NCBI RefSeq assembly: GCF_026016325.1
Contig: NZ_CP087203.1
Location: forward strand, 6,138,001-6,202,000
Length of the DNA stretch: 64,000 nt
From: Pseudomonas sp. B21-056
Lineage (GTDB): Bacteria > Pseudomonadota > Gammaproteobacteria > Pseudomonadales > Pseudomonadaceae
Reading direction: 5' to 3'
This document shows, in pieces, positions 46,971 to 56,656 of the stretch (positions are counted from its first letter, which is position 1; each line of letters opens with the position of its first letter). Made by a program: the position numbers and the translations under genes. Below the pieces are notes generated by a model. It worked only from the letters and a program-made list of their open reading frames with translations, was not told where the DNA came from and ran no database searches.

Positions 46971-48464
46971 ATGTCGCTCGCCATTGTCCATAGCCGCGCC
47001 CAGGTGGGGGTGGAGGCTCCCGCCGTTACCGTTGAGGTCCATCTGGCCAATGGCTTGCCGTCGCTGACGATGGTCGGTCTGCCGGAGGCGGCGGTGAAGG
47101 AAAGCAAGGACCGGGTGCGCAGCGCGATCATCAATTCGGGGCTGAACTTCCCGGCGCGGCGCATCACCTTGAACCTGGCGCCGGCGGATCTGCCGAAAGA
47201 CGGCGGGCGGTTCGACCTGGCCATTGCCCTGGGCATCCTGGCGGCCAGCGTGCAGGTGCCGACCCTGACGCTGGACGACGTGGAATGCCTCGGCGAGCTG
47301 GCGTTATCCGGCGCCGTGCGACCGGTACGCGGGGTATTGCCCGCGGCACTGGCAGCGCGCCAGGCCGGGCGTACGCTGGTGGTGCCGCGGGCGAATGCCG
47401 AGGAAGCCTGCCTGGCGTCGGGCCTGAGGGTGATCGCCGTGGATCATCTGCTCGAAGTGGTGGCGCACTTCAACGGCCACGCTCCGGTCGAGCCATTCGT
47501 TTCGAACGGACTGCTCTCGGCCAGCAAGCCCTACCCCGACCTGAATGAAGTGCAGGGCCAGGTCGGGGCCAAGCGTGCACTGCTGATCGCTGCCGCCGGC
47601 GCGCACAACCTGCTGTTCAGCGGCCCACCGGGTACCGGCAAGACATTGCTGGCCAGTCGTCTGCCGGGGCTGCTGCCACCACTGGCCGAGAGCGAGGCCC
47701 TGGAGGTCGCGGCGATCCAGTCGGTTGCCAGTTGCGTGCCATTGAGTCATTGGCCGCAACGCCCTTTTCGCCAGCCCCATCATTCGGCATCCGGTCCGGC
47801 GCTGGTCGGTGGCGGTTCCAAACCGCAGCCGGGGGAAATCACCCTGGCCCATCACGGCGTGCTGTTCCTGGATGAATTGCCGGAGTTCGACCGCAAGGTC
47901 TTGGAAGTCCTGCGCGAGCCACTGGAGTCGGGCCACATCGTCGTCTCGCGTGCCCGCGACCGTGTACGCTTTCCGGCGCGCTTCCAGTTGGTGGCGGCGA
48001 TGAACCCCTGCCCCTGTGGATACCTTGGCGAGCCCAGCGGCCGTTGCTCCTGCACACCAGACATGGTGCAGCGCTATCGCAACAAGCTCTCCGGCCCCCT
48101 GCTGGACCGCATCGACCTGCACCTGACGGTGGCGCGGGAAGCCACAGCGCTGAACCCCAAGAGCGAACCGGGTGAGGACACCGCCACCGTGGCCGAACAG
48201 GTGGCCGAAGCCCGTGAACGCCAGCAGGCGCGTCAGGGCTGTGCCAACGCTTTCCTGGATCTACCGGGTTTGCGGCGGCATTGCACGTTATCCCCAGCCG
48301 ATGAAACGTGGCTGGAAACGGCCTGCGAGCGACTGACCTTGTCGCTGCGGGCCGCCCATCGTTTGCTCAAGGTCGCCCGGACGCTGGCGGACCTTGAGCA
48401 AGCGGGCCGTATCAGCCGGGAGCACCTGGCTGAAGCCTTGCAGTATCGACCCGCTACGGCCTGA
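46971..48464 (+). CDS. YifB/ComM family Mg-chelatase-like AAA ATPase
   Basis: A 497-residue protein with an N-terminal Lon-protease-like domain (SLAIVHSRAQVGVEAPAVTVEVHLANGLP), an AAA core with Walker A GPPGTGKTLLASRLPG and Walker B VLFLDELPEF, a zinc-like MNPCPCGYLGEPSGRCSC loop and a C-terminal lid. The ComM branch drives branch migration of recombination intermediates in natural transformation. Normal length. Converges on the epimerase-like gene with a 6-base gap. Confidence 0.9.
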   Translation: MSLAIVHSRAQVGVEAPAVTVEVHLANGLPSLTMVGLPEAAVKESKDRVRSAIINSGLNFPARRITLNLAPADLPKDGGRFDLAIALGILAASVQVPTLTLDDVECLGELALSGAVRPVRGVLPAALAARQAGRTLVVPRANAEEACLASGLRVIAVDHLLEVVAHFNGHAPVEPFVSNGLLSASKPYPDLNEVQGQVGAKRALLIAAAGAHNLLFSGPPGTGKTLLASRLPGLLPPLAESEALEVAAIQSVASCVPLSHWPQRPFRQPHHSASGPALVGGGSKPQPGEITLAHHGVLFLDELPEFDRKVLEVLREPLESGHIVVSRARDRVRFPARFQLVAAMNPCPCGYLGEPSGRCSCTPDMVQRYRNKLSGPLLDRIDLHLTVAREATALNPKSEPGEDTATVAEQVAEARERQQARQGCANAFLDLPGLRRHCTLSPADETWLETACERLTLSLRAAHRLLKVARTLADLEQAGRISREHLAEALQYRPATA

Positions 48465-48470
48465 ACCGTG

Positions 48471-49685
48471 TCACGGTTTGCTCAGGTCCACCAGCGGCGT
48501 GCCTCGTACCTCGGTCTTGCGATCGCCCTGGATCTCACCGATACGCTTGAGCGCTTTATCCACGGCGCCTTTGTCCGCCAACAGGCTGTAGTGGATCTGG
48601 AAGTGCTTCTGCTCTTTCGGCGCGATGATCGGCACCAGGCCCAATGGGCGCTGGTAATGGCGGTTATAGGAAAAACTGGTGCCCGGTTCCAGCCCGGTCA
48701 CGTAACCCTGGCCTTGGGTATCGGTGTTTTTCCACAGGGAGAACACCGGAAGCGCTCCGGTGTTGAAGCCCACCGATACGCCGAGGCTGCCGGCCTTGTT
48801 GTGCAGCACGGTGAGCGTGTCGCCCTTGGCATCGGCGTAGGGCACGACGTTATAGACGGTTTCGTCGTAATCCTTGGTGGGCGCCCGGTAGGTTTGCCAG
48901 TCGGCCAGATCACCCTTGGCCTTGTCATTGAATGGCGAGACCTGCTTGACCGGCGCGGCGAAGCGGGCGCCCTGCTCCAGGAAAGGCGTGCTGAAATTGC
49001 TGTGGTAGAGCGCCTGGTATTCCTTCGGATAGTCGCCGTTGTTGGTCAACGTGTCGTTGAGGGCGAACGTTACACTGCCAGGTTCGGTGACCAACTCGGT
49101 CTGCACCGAGAAATCGACCTTCTTGAAAGCCTGCTCCTTCAATTCACCCCTCAGGGTGATGGCATAAGGCGCTTTTTCATCGATGTGCAGGGTGACCTTG
49201 TTGGCCGGGATATTGGCGGCGCGACCGTGCAAGGTCAGCAGTTCGCCATTGTCCATGCCAGGGTGACCCACCCACTCGTAACCACAACGGGTGACCAGCT
49301 CGTTGAAACCTTCGAGCCATCCCAGCCCGCCGCGACCGTTGAGTTCGATGAAGGCCGGGTTGACCACTTCCTTGACCGGCGAGTCCCAGCCCATCCGCGC
49401 ATTTCCCACCGACGCCTGCAACACGTTCATGCCCCGGGTCGGGACGACCGAAAGCTTCATGATGCCGTTGTCGATGTCGACGATGCTGACGCCTTCCTGG
49501 CGACCGCCATGCAGGGTGCGCATCGTCACGGAAAAGGGCTTGTCGGTTTTCACGCCAAGCTGCTGGCTGGTGATCTGCCAGGGTTGCGCGGCTTTATCGG
49601 TGTCGAGCAGGACATAATCCCAGGCCATGGCGTGGGAGGCAGCGCCCAGGGCGCCGAGGGTAACGAGGAGTTTGAGCGGAGTCAT
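48471..49685 (-). CDS. Periplasmic aldose 1-epimerase family protein (DUF4432)
   Basis: A 404-residue protein with a signal peptide (MTPLKLLVTLGALGAASHAMA) and a galactose-mutarotase-like beta-sandwich of the DUF4432 type (VVPTRGMNVLQA, GWDSPVKEVVNP, GLGWLEGFNELVTRCG, LHGRAANIPA). Likely binds or epimerises a sugar in the periplasm; substrate unknown. The gap to the next gene (~280 bases) contains a degenerate REPIN. Confidence 0.85.
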   Translation of the reverse strand: MTPLKLLVTLGALGAASHAMAWDYVLLDTDKAAQPWQITSQQLGVKTDKPFSVTMRTLHGGRQEGVSIVDIDNGIMKLSVVPTRGMNVLQASVGNARMGWDSPVKEVVNPAFIELNGRGGLGWLEGFNELVTRCGYEWVGHPGMDNGELLTLHGRAANIPANKVTLHIDEKAPYAITLRGELKEQAFKKVDFSVQTELVTEPGSVTFALNDTLTNNGDYPKEYQALYHSNFSTPFLEQGARFAAPVKQVSPFNDKAKGDLADWQTYRAPTKDYDETVYNVVPYADAKGDTLTVLHNKAGSLGVSVGFNTGALPVFSLWKNTDTQGQGYVTGLEPGTSFSYNRHYQRPLGLVPIIAPKEQKHFQIHYSLLADKGAVDKALKRIGEIQGDRKTEVRGTPLVDLSKP

Positions 49686-49832
49686 GGACTTGGCCTTTTA
49701 TTGGAGTTGTGCGGTTTTTATAGACTTGAAGAAACGTTTCAGCAAGCCTAAAAGCGGCAATAACTCTAAAAAAGCAAGACTGGAGGAATTAGCCGGGACG
49801 CCTGAAGTATTTGCGGTCGAAAACCGAAACCC

Positions 49833-49923
49833 TGTGGGGAGCGAGCCAGCTCGCGATTGCGGTAGCCCAGATTGCACAGATGTCGCCTGTGCCAACGCCA
49901 TCGCGAGCAGGCTCACTCCCACA
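49833..49923. repeat. Degenerate REPIN plus nearby half copy
   Basis: Both arms carry changes from the common REP (left GGGGAGCGAGCCAGCTCGCGAT, written here only as GGGGAGCGAGCCAGCTCG; right GCTCACTCCCACA). A further single REP-like half, GAGCCTGCTCGCGGCGG, follows at about 49935-49952. Confidence 0.75.
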
Positions 49924-49963
49924 ATGATCTCGGGTGAGCCTGCTCGCGGCGGTTATGGGTGAC

Positions 49964-51940
49964 TCAGCGGAACCGGTCGACCTCTTGGCGCAGGTCCTGC
50001 GCCAGTTTTTCCAGTTCCTTGGCAGTGACGGCCAGGTTCGAGACCACTTCGCGCTGTTCGCTGTTGGCCATGGCGATGCTTTGCAGGTTGCTGCTGAGCA
50101 GGGTCGCCGTGCTGCTTTGTTCCTGGGTGGCGGTGGTGATCGCCGCGAACTGCTGGCCGGCCGAACGGCTTTGCTCGTCGATTCGGGCCAGGGCCGAGGC
50201 CACATTGGCGTTGCGCGACAGACCTTCCTGCATCAACAGGTTGCCCTGTTCCATCGTGCTGATGGCGTTGCCGGTTTCCTGCTGGATGCTGGTGATCATG
50301 CTGGAAATCTCGTCAGTGGCCTGACGGGTACGGGAGGCCAGGCTACGGACCTCATCCGCCACCACGGCGAAACCACGGCCCTGTTCACCTGCACGGGCGG
50401 CCTCGATGGCGGCGTTCAGGGCCAGCAGGTTGGTCTGCTCGGCAATGGAGGTAATCACACCCACGATGCCGCCGATTTCCTGGGAACGCTGGCCCAGGGT
50501 GTTGATGACCGTGGCAGTGCTGTTCAGCGAGCCGGCGATCTGCTCCAGGGAGGATGAAGCTTCTCCCATCGACGTACGACCGATCTGGGTTTGTTGTGCG
50601 TTTTCCTGAGCCAGACGCTGGGTGTTGCTCATGTTGTCAGCAATGTTCAACGAAGTCGCGCTGAACTCCTCCACCGCGCCGGCCATGCTGGTGATTTCGC
50701 CGGACTGCTGCTCCATCCCCTCATACGCACCACTGGACAACCCCGACAGGGCCTGGGCGCGGCTGTTGACCTCCAGGGACGCCTTGCGAATGTGCTCGAC
50801 CATGGTCGACAGCGCCTGGCTCATCTGGTTGAAAGCACGGGACAGTTGGCCGATTTCGTCATGGCTCGACACGTTCAGGCGAACGCTCAGGTCGCCGGCG
50901 CCCAGCGCTTCGGCCTGGCGCACCAGATCGCCCAGGGGAGCCAGCTTGCTGCGCAGCAGCCACATCGCCGCACCGACCGCCAGCAGCATTGCCAACAGGC
51001 TGCCGATGGCCAGTTGCGTACCGACGCTCCAGGTCACCTCGCGGATCTCGGCCTTCGGCATGCTCGCCACCACCGCCCACGGCCCGCCCTCGAACGGTAC
51101 GGCGACGCTGTAGAAATCTTCGGCGGTGTCGCTCCAGAACGCGCCCTTACCCGGTTCTTTCACCAGGCCAACCACGGTGGTGACAGCAGAATCAAGCGCC
51201 TGGACGCCGGCCGGCGGCACCAGCCATTTGTTTTGCTCATCCAGCAGGGCCAGCGAGCCGGTCTTGCCGATACGGAAGCGCTTGAGATTTTCGAATTGCG
51301 CATTTTGCGCGTCGGTGTAATCGAAACCTACATACAGCGCCGCGATGATCTTGCCGCTACCGTCACGAACCGGGCTGTACTGGGTCATGTAGTAACGGCC
51401 GAAAAGCAAGACGCGGCCGATATAGCTCTGCCCACTGGTCAAGCGGGCGTAAGCCGGGCTGGCATGGTCAAGTACGGTACCGATGGCTCGCGAACCGTCC
51501 TGCTTGGCCACCGACGTACTGACGCGGATGAAGTCGTCGCCGCTGCGCACGAACACCGTGGCGGTCCCGGCGGTCATCTGCTTGAACTCGTCAACTTCCT
51601 TGAAGTTGTTGTTCAGCACTTCGCTGCCCAGGCTCAGGCTCGGCGTCTGTACGCCTGCCACAGCAACCGGCTGGTCCGGGTGCACGCTCAGGCCCGCGCT
51701 GAAGCGCTTTTCGAACAGGCCGGCCAAGCGCTGGGTGCTCTCGCGCAAAGTGCCGTGGAAGGTATTGAGCTGATCGGCCATCAGCCGCGCTTCGCTGGCC
51801 AGGTGCTCTTCACGAGTGGCGAGGTTGGCGGCGTCCAGCGAACGCAAGGCGAAGACGGTACTGCCGGAGATCACGATCGCCAATATCACGGCAAGGGCAA
51901 GGCCTAGCTGTGAGGCGATCCGGGCACGGGGTTGGGACAT
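49964..51940 (-). CDS. Methyl-accepting chemotaxis protein with Cache sensor domain
   Basis: A 658-residue chemoreceptor: TM1 (residues ~10-32), a large periplasmic single Cache domain (Cache_3-Cache_2 style, [40 protein letters not shown]), TM2 (~310-332), HAMP and an MCP hairpin [20 protein letters not shown]. The ATG at 51940 (GGAG upstream) is chosen over a longer in-frame start. Such domains bind organic acids or amines; the ligand is unknown. Confidence 0.92.
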   Translation of the reverse strand: MSQPRARIASQLGLALAVILAIVISGSTVFALRSLDAANLATREEHLASEARLMADQLNTFHGTLRESTQRLAGLFEKRFSAGLSVHPDQPVAVAGVQTPSLSLGSEVLNNNFKEVDEFKQMTAGTATVFVRSGDDFIRVSTSVAKQDGSRAIGTVLDHASPAYARLTSGQSYIGRVLLFGRYYMTQYSPVRDGSGKIIAALYVGFDYTDAQNAQFENLKRFRIGKTGSLALLDEQNKWLVPPAGVQALDSAVTTVVGLVKEPGKGAFWSDTAEDFYSVAVPFEGGPWAVVASMPKAEIREVTWSVGTQLAIGSLLAMLLAVGAAMWLLRSKLAPLGDLVRQAEALGAGDLSVRLNVSSHDEIGQLSRAFNQMSQALSTMVEHIRKASLEVNSRAQALSGLSSGAYEGMEQQSGEITSMAGAVEEFSATSLNIADNMSNTQRLAQENAQQTQIGRTSMGEASSSLEQIAGSLNSTATVINTLGQRSQEIGGIVGVITSIAEQTNLLALNAAIEAARAGEQGRGFAVVADEVRSLASRTRQATDEISSMITSIQQETGNAISTMEQGNLLMQEGLSRNANVASALARIDEQSRSAGQQFAAITTATQEQSSTATLLSSNLQSIAMANSEQREVVSNLAVTAKELEKLAQDLRQEVDRFR

Positions 51941-52127
51941 GACGGCTCCTGGCCGAGACACCGGATCATCCTTGATCACGTCGCACGCTCGGCATTTTAT
52001 TCGAGGTAAGGTATGTATTTGCCCTTTCTGAACGAGGGTTCCATGTTCACGGGTTCGGCAGCAAAGCCAGATACTTGAGCGGCTTGGGGAAATAATATCA
52101 GGCTGCCATCACTCCCACTGCAACGTT

Positions 52128-53048
52128 TCAGCCAAGATGCTCCACTGCAGGCAGTTGCATCGCCTTGACTTCGCCCTGCAAGAAGTCACTGAGCCGACGC
52201 AAACGTTCACCTCCCGGGCGGGTTTTCGGCCAGACCAGGTAATAGTGCTCGCCACTGGCGACGGCGGTCGGCCACGGCAGGCTCAAGCGCCCCTGGGCCA
52301 CGTCTTCGGCCACCATCAACAGGTCGCCCATGGAAACACCGTAACCGCGGGCGGCTGCAATCATGCCCAGCTCCAGCGTATCGAACACCTGCCCGCCCTT
52401 GAGCGAGACCTTGTCGGACAAGCCCATGCGCTCCAGCCAACTGCGCCAGTCGCGACGGTCCGGCGTGGGATGGAGCAGCTCGGCGTTGGCCAGCCGTTGC
52501 ACATCCCACGGTTGATCGTTCAACAGGTTCGGCGCACCCACCGGGATCAGTTCCTCGGGAAACAGGAAACTGGCCTCCCAATCCGCTGGAAAATGTCCGT
52601 TGCCCAGCAACACCGCACAATCGAAAGGTTCGGTGTTGAAGTCCACCGAATCGACGTCCATCCAGGCGCTGGTCAGTTGTACCTCGTTGCCCGGCTGCAA
52701 ATGCCGAAAGCGACTCAGGCGCGCCAGCAGCCAGCGCATGGTCAGGGTCGAGGGAGCCTTCATGCGCAGGATACCGTCCTCCCCGGACAGCGTATGACAG
52801 GCCCGCTCCAGCGCCATGAAGCCTTCGCGTATGCCTGGCAGCAGCAGCCGCGCCGCTTCGGTCAACTGCAGGTTGCGACCACTGCGCTGGAACAGTCGGC
52901 AGGCAAAATGTTCTTCGAGCGTGCGGATGTGGCGGCTGACCGCACTCTGGGTAATCGACAGCTCTTCTGCGGCCCGGGTGAACGAGCTGCATCGCGCCGC
53001 CGCTTCGAATGCCCGCAACGCATAAAGAGGTGGGAGACGACGAGACAT
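52128..53048 (-). CDS. LysR family transcriptional regulator, GcvA-like
   Basis: A 306-residue regulator with an N-terminal winged HTH (PPLYALRAFEAAARCSSFTRAAEELSITQSAVSRHI) and a substrate-binding domain. The sequence and the LEEHFACRLFQR block place it near GcvA/AmpR-type regulators. The ATG at 53048 with GGAG upstream is preferred over an upstream TTG. Target is probably not the divergent MATE gene alone; this pair is syntenic with P. aeruginosa PA5293-PA5294. Confidence 0.9.
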   Translation of the reverse strand: MSRRLPPLYALRAFEAAARCSSFTRAAEELSITQSAVSRHIRTLEEHFACRLFQRSGRNLQLTEAARLLLPGIREGFMALERACHTLSGEDGILRMKAPSTLTMRWLLARLSRFRHLQPGNEVQLTSAWMDVDSVDFNTEPFDCAVLLGNGHFPADWEASFLFPEELIPVGAPNLLNDQPWDVQRLANAELLHPTPDRRDWRSWLERMGLSDKVSLKGGQVFDTLELGMIAAARGYGVSMGDLLMVAEDVAQGRLSLPWPTAVASGEHYYLVWPKTRPGGERLRRLSDFLQGEVKAMQLPAVEHLG

Positions 53049-53202
53049 CGGAAAACGCTCCAAGGCTGGGGTTCACGCACCCTACCAGAAAGACCTCATG
53101 CATGAGTTTTAATCATATCTGCCATCGTTTTTATCCTTTTGTGCAAAGCGCCGCAAGCGCCGAGAATCGTCGCTTCAATGCCTTGTTTGAACATGGAGCG
53201 TG

Positions 53203-54603
53203 ATGATCATGCAGCATCCTGTGCGTACTGAACTGCGGGCCATCCTGCGGCTGGCGGGGCCGTTGATTGCCTCGCAGTTGGCGCACATGTTGATGGTCCT
53301 CACCGACACCTTGATGATGGCGCGCCTGAGCCCCGAAGCCCTGGCCGGCGGTGGACTGGGCGCGGCGAGTTATTCGTTCGTGTCGATCTTCTGCATCGGC
53401 GTGATCGCGGCGGTGGGCACGCTGGTGGCGATCCGTCACGGTGCCGGCGACATCGAGGGTGCCACCCGCTTGACCCAGGCCGGGTTGTGGCTGGCCTGGC
53501 TGATGGCACTGGTCGCCGGACTACTGCTGTGGAACCTCAAGCCGGTGCTGCTGATGTTCGGCCAGACCGAAACCAACGTGCTCTCCGCCGGACAATTCCT
53601 GGTGGCGCTGCCGTTTGCCCTGCCCGGCTACCTGAGCTTCATGGCCCTGCGCGGCTTTACCAGCGCCATCGGCCGGGCCACGCCGGTCATGGTGATCAGC
53701 CTCGGCGGCACGGTGGCCAACTTTCTGCTCAATTACGCACTCATCACCGGTATGTTCGGGCTGCCGAAACTGGGTCTGACGGGTATTGGCATGGTCACCG
53801 CCATCGTTGCCAGTTGCATGGCCCTGGCGCTGGCCTGGCACATTCGCCGGCATCCGGCATACCGGGCGTACCCGTTGCTTGAGGGGCTGTTGCGGCCGAA
53901 TCGCCAGTACCTCAAGGAGCTGTGGCGCCTGGGCCTGCCGATTGGCGGTACCTATGCCGTAGAAGTCGGGCTGTTCGCGTTCGCCGCGCTGTGCATGGGC
54001 ACCATGGGCAGCACGCCGCTGGCGGCCCATCAGATCGCCCTGCAGATCGTTTCAGTGGCGTTCATGGTCCCGGCAGGCATGTCGTACGCAATCACCATGC
54101 GCATCGGCCAGCACTATGGCGCCGGGCAACTGCTGATGGCGCGACTGGCCGGACGGGTCGGTATTGGCTTCGGCGCCGCAGTGATGCTGGCCTTCGCCAT
54201 GGTGTTCTGGCTGTTGCCGAATCAGTTGATCGGTTTGTTCCTGGACCACAACGACCCGGCGTTCCGCCCGGTGATCGAGCTGGCGGTGAGCCTGTTGGCC
54301 GTGGCGGCGTGGTTCGAACTGTTCGACGGTACGCAGACCATCGCCATGGGCTGCATCCGCGGGCTCAAGGACGCCAAGACCACCTTCCTGGTGGGCCTGG
54401 GGTGTTACTGGTTGATCGGCGCACCGGCGGCTTGGTGGATGGCATTCCACCTGAACTGGGGACCGACGGGTGTCTGGTGGGGCCTGGCCCTGGGACTGGC
54501 CTGCGCGGCAGTGAGCCTGACGCTGGCGTTTGAAGGGAAAATGAAGCGGATGATCAGGGGTGGGTCGGAACAACAGGGTTTCGAGATCGTCCAGACTGAA
54601 TGA
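53203..54603 (+). CDS. MATE family multidrug efflux transporter (NorM-like)
   Basis: A 466-residue protein with about twelve transmembrane helices and the MATE repeats (ILRLAGPLIASQLAHMLMVLTDTLMMARLS, GYLSFMALRGFTSAIGRATPVM, ALGLACAAVSL). Exports cationic drugs with Na+ or H+ antiport. Several starts are close together (GTG 53200, ATG 53203, ATG 53209); GGAG at 53195-53198 is compatible with either ATG. The C-terminal charged tail is normal. Followed by a REPIN. Confidence 0.92.
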   Translation: MIMQHPVRTELRAILRLAGPLIASQLAHMLMVLTDTLMMARLSPEALAGGGLGAASYSFVSIFCIGVIAAVGTLVAIRHGAGDIEGATRLTQAGLWLAWLMALVAGLLLWNLKPVLLMFGQTETNVLSAGQFLVALPFALPGYLSFMALRGFTSAIGRATPVMVISLGGTVANFLLNYALITGMFGLPKLGLTGIGMVTAIVASCMALALAWHIRRHPAYRAYPLLEGLLRPNRQYLKELWRLGLPIGGTYAVEVGLFAFAALCMGTMGSTPLAAHQIALQIVSVAFMVPAGMSYAITMRIGQHYGAGQLLMARLAGRVGIGFGAAVMLAFAMVFWLLPNQLIGLFLDHNDPAFRPVIELAVSLLAVAAWFELFDGTQTIAMGCIRGLKDAKTTFLVGLGCYWLIGAPAAWWMAFHLNWGPTGVWWGLALGLACAAVSLTLAFEGKMKRMIRGGSEQQGFEIVQTE

Positions 54604-54611
54604 ACATCCCG

Positions 54612-54700
54612 TGTGGGAGCGAGCCTGCTCGCGATAGCGATGTGTCTGATACATCGATCTCGACTGATCGACCGCCATCGCGAGCAGGCTCGCTCCCACA
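54612..54700. repeat. REPIN
   Basis: Inverted REP pair of the common type between the convergent MATE and EAL phosphodiesterase genes. Confidence 0.9.
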
Positions 54701-54729
54701 GGGGGTTGTGTCAGCCATCAGGTTTTGTG

Positions 54730-56394
54730 TCAGGCGGTGACTTCCGTCGACTTGTTGTCGAACGTCAGGTATTCCACCAGCTCAGGCAACGGCAACGGCT
54801 TGCTGATCAGGAAGCCCTGCACCTGATCGCAACCGAAACCGCGCAGCAGGTCCAGTTGCTCCCGGGTTTCCACACCTTCGGCCACCACCTCCAGGTTGAG
54901 GTTGTGGGCCAGGTTGATCATCGCGTGCACCAGCTTGCGGTTCTCTTCGCGCTGCTCCATGCCGCCGACGAAGCTCTTGTCGATCTTGAGCAAGGCGATG
55001 GGCAGGCTGTTGAGGTGCACGAACGAGGAAAATCCAGTGCCGAAGTCGTCCAGGGAGAAACGCACCCCGAGGCGACCGAGGGCATCCATGGTCTGCTTGA
55101 CCAGCTCGCTGCGGCGCATGACCGCGGTTTCGGTGAGTTCGAATTCCAGCCACTGGGCTTCAACGCCCCGCTCGGCAATCAACCGGCTCAAGGTCGATAG
55201 CAATTGACTGTCCTGGAACTGCCGGAACGACAGGTTGACCGCCATGTGCAGCGGCGCCAGCCCTCGCTCGCGCAGGGCCTGCATGTCCCGCAGCGCACGG
55301 GAAATCACCCAGTAGCCCAGTGGGACGATCAGGCCGCTCTGCTCGGCCAGCGGCACGAATTCACTCGGTGGCAGCAGCCCGCGCTCGCCGTGACGCCAGC
55401 GCACCAGGGCTTCGAGGCCGACGATATGGCCGCCCTCGAGGTCCAATCGGGGCTGGTAGTGCAGCTCCAGTTCGTCGCGACGCAGCGCCCGGCGCAGTTC
55501 GCTTTCCAGGTCGGCGAGGCTGCGGGCGTTGCGGTTGATGCGCTCGTTGAACACATGAAAAGTGCAGCCCTGGGTGCTCTTGGCTTGTTGCATGGCGATG
55601 TGGGCGTGCCACATCAGCGGATCGGCTCCGGCCTGGGCCCGGGCGTGGGCGATGCCCAGGCTGCAGCCGATCAACAGGCTTTCGCCGTCCACCCAATAGG
55701 GTTCGGCCATGGCTTGGGTGATGCGCTCGGCCATCCATTCGGCCCGTTGAGGTGCCCGGCGGGTGTCGATCAACAGGGCGAACTCGTCGCTGCCCAATCG
55801 CGCCAGTTGATCGCCGGCCTCGAGCGCACCCTTCAGGCGCGACACCACCTGCAGGATCAAGCGATCACCGGCCTGATGACCGAGGGCGTCGTTGGCGTGG
55901 CGGAAGTTGTCCAGGTCCAGGTGACCGAGTGCCAGGCCACGGCCTTCGCTTTCAGCCAGGCGCGCCGCCAGCAGGGTCTGGAACCCCTGGCGGTTGGCAA
56001 TGCCGGTCAACGGGTCCTGTTCGGCAAGGCGTTGCAAGGTGTTTTCCAGTACGCCGCGCTCTCGCACATGGCGCAGGCAACGGCGCAGGGTCGCGCCATC
56101 GAGCAGGTCACGCACCAACCAGTCGCTGGCGCCATCGGGTGGCGTCGCGGGCTCGTGTTCAAGCAGCAGGATGGTCGGCAGATGGCAGCGACCGGGCGCC
56201 GGTTGCAAGGCCGCGACCGTCAGCAGTACCGCGTTGCGGCTGTCTTCGAACAGACTGCTGACCGACTCCCAGGTCGGGGCATTGATCAACACGACCGAGC
56301 CCGCCATGGGCGCCAGGCACTCGCGCAATATCGCTGACCACTCAGGCTCTTCGGCCAATAACAGCAAACGCAAGGGTTCGACAGGCGTGGACAA
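54730..56394 (-). CDS. GGDEF-EAL c-di-GMP phosphodiesterase (ProE-like)
   Basis: A 554-residue protein: a receiver-like N-terminal domain (~1-115) without an obvious phospho-acceptor, a GGDEF domain with degenerate RLGSDEF (Gly to Ser, so probably not a cyclase) and an EAL domain with EALVRW, ELTETAV, DDFGTGFSSF, KIDKSFV and EGVET intact, indicating an active phosphodiesterase. Best start is TTG at 56394, with GGAG upstream; ATG starts further up lie outside the domain. Matches P. aeruginosa PA5295/ProE in position beside rep. Confidence 0.88.
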   Translation of the reverse strand: MSTPVEPLRLLLLAEEPEWSAILRECLAPMAGSVVLINAPTWESVSSLFEDSRNAVLLTVAALQPAPGRCHLPTILLLEHEPATPPDGASDWLVRDLLDGATLRRCLRHVRERGVLENTLQRLAEQDPLTGIANRQGFQTLLAARLAESEGRGLALGHLDLDNFRHANDALGHQAGDRLILQVVSRLKGALEAGDQLARLGSDEFALLIDTRRAPQRAEWMAERITQAMAEPYWVDGESLLIGCSLGIAHARAQAGADPLMWHAHIAMQQAKSTQGCTFHVFNERINRNARSLADLESELRRALRRDELELHYQPRLDLEGGHIVGLEALVRWRHGERGLLPPSEFVPLAEQSGLIVPLGYWVISRALRDMQALRERGLAPLHMAVNLSFRQFQDSQLLSTLSRLIAERGVEAQWLEFELTETAVMRRSELVKQTMDALGRLGVRFSLDDFGTGFSSFVHLNSLPIALLKIDKSFVGGMEQREENRKLVHAMINLAHNLNLEVVAEGVETREQLDLLRGFGCDQVQGFLISKPLPLPELVEYLTFDNKSTEVTA

Positions 56395-56656
56395 GCTGAC
56401 TCCGTAGACTCTGCATGGGGGTAGGCGCTGGGCATTATGACCTGCCGCCGGACAATGACCAGTGCTAATAGTTCTCAAATACTGGCTTCTGGCGAATCTT
56501 TTTTCATTCCAGGCCGAACATCAGCGTCAATCCGCCCCAAATCCCGGGATCAAGCAGCGAAACGCGCCTGCGCGTCACAAGTCGGACAGAGCAGCACAAT
56601 TCTCTGAGCCTGTTAAAATGCCGGCCCATTTTCGCAAACGACTCCCTGACCCTGTC

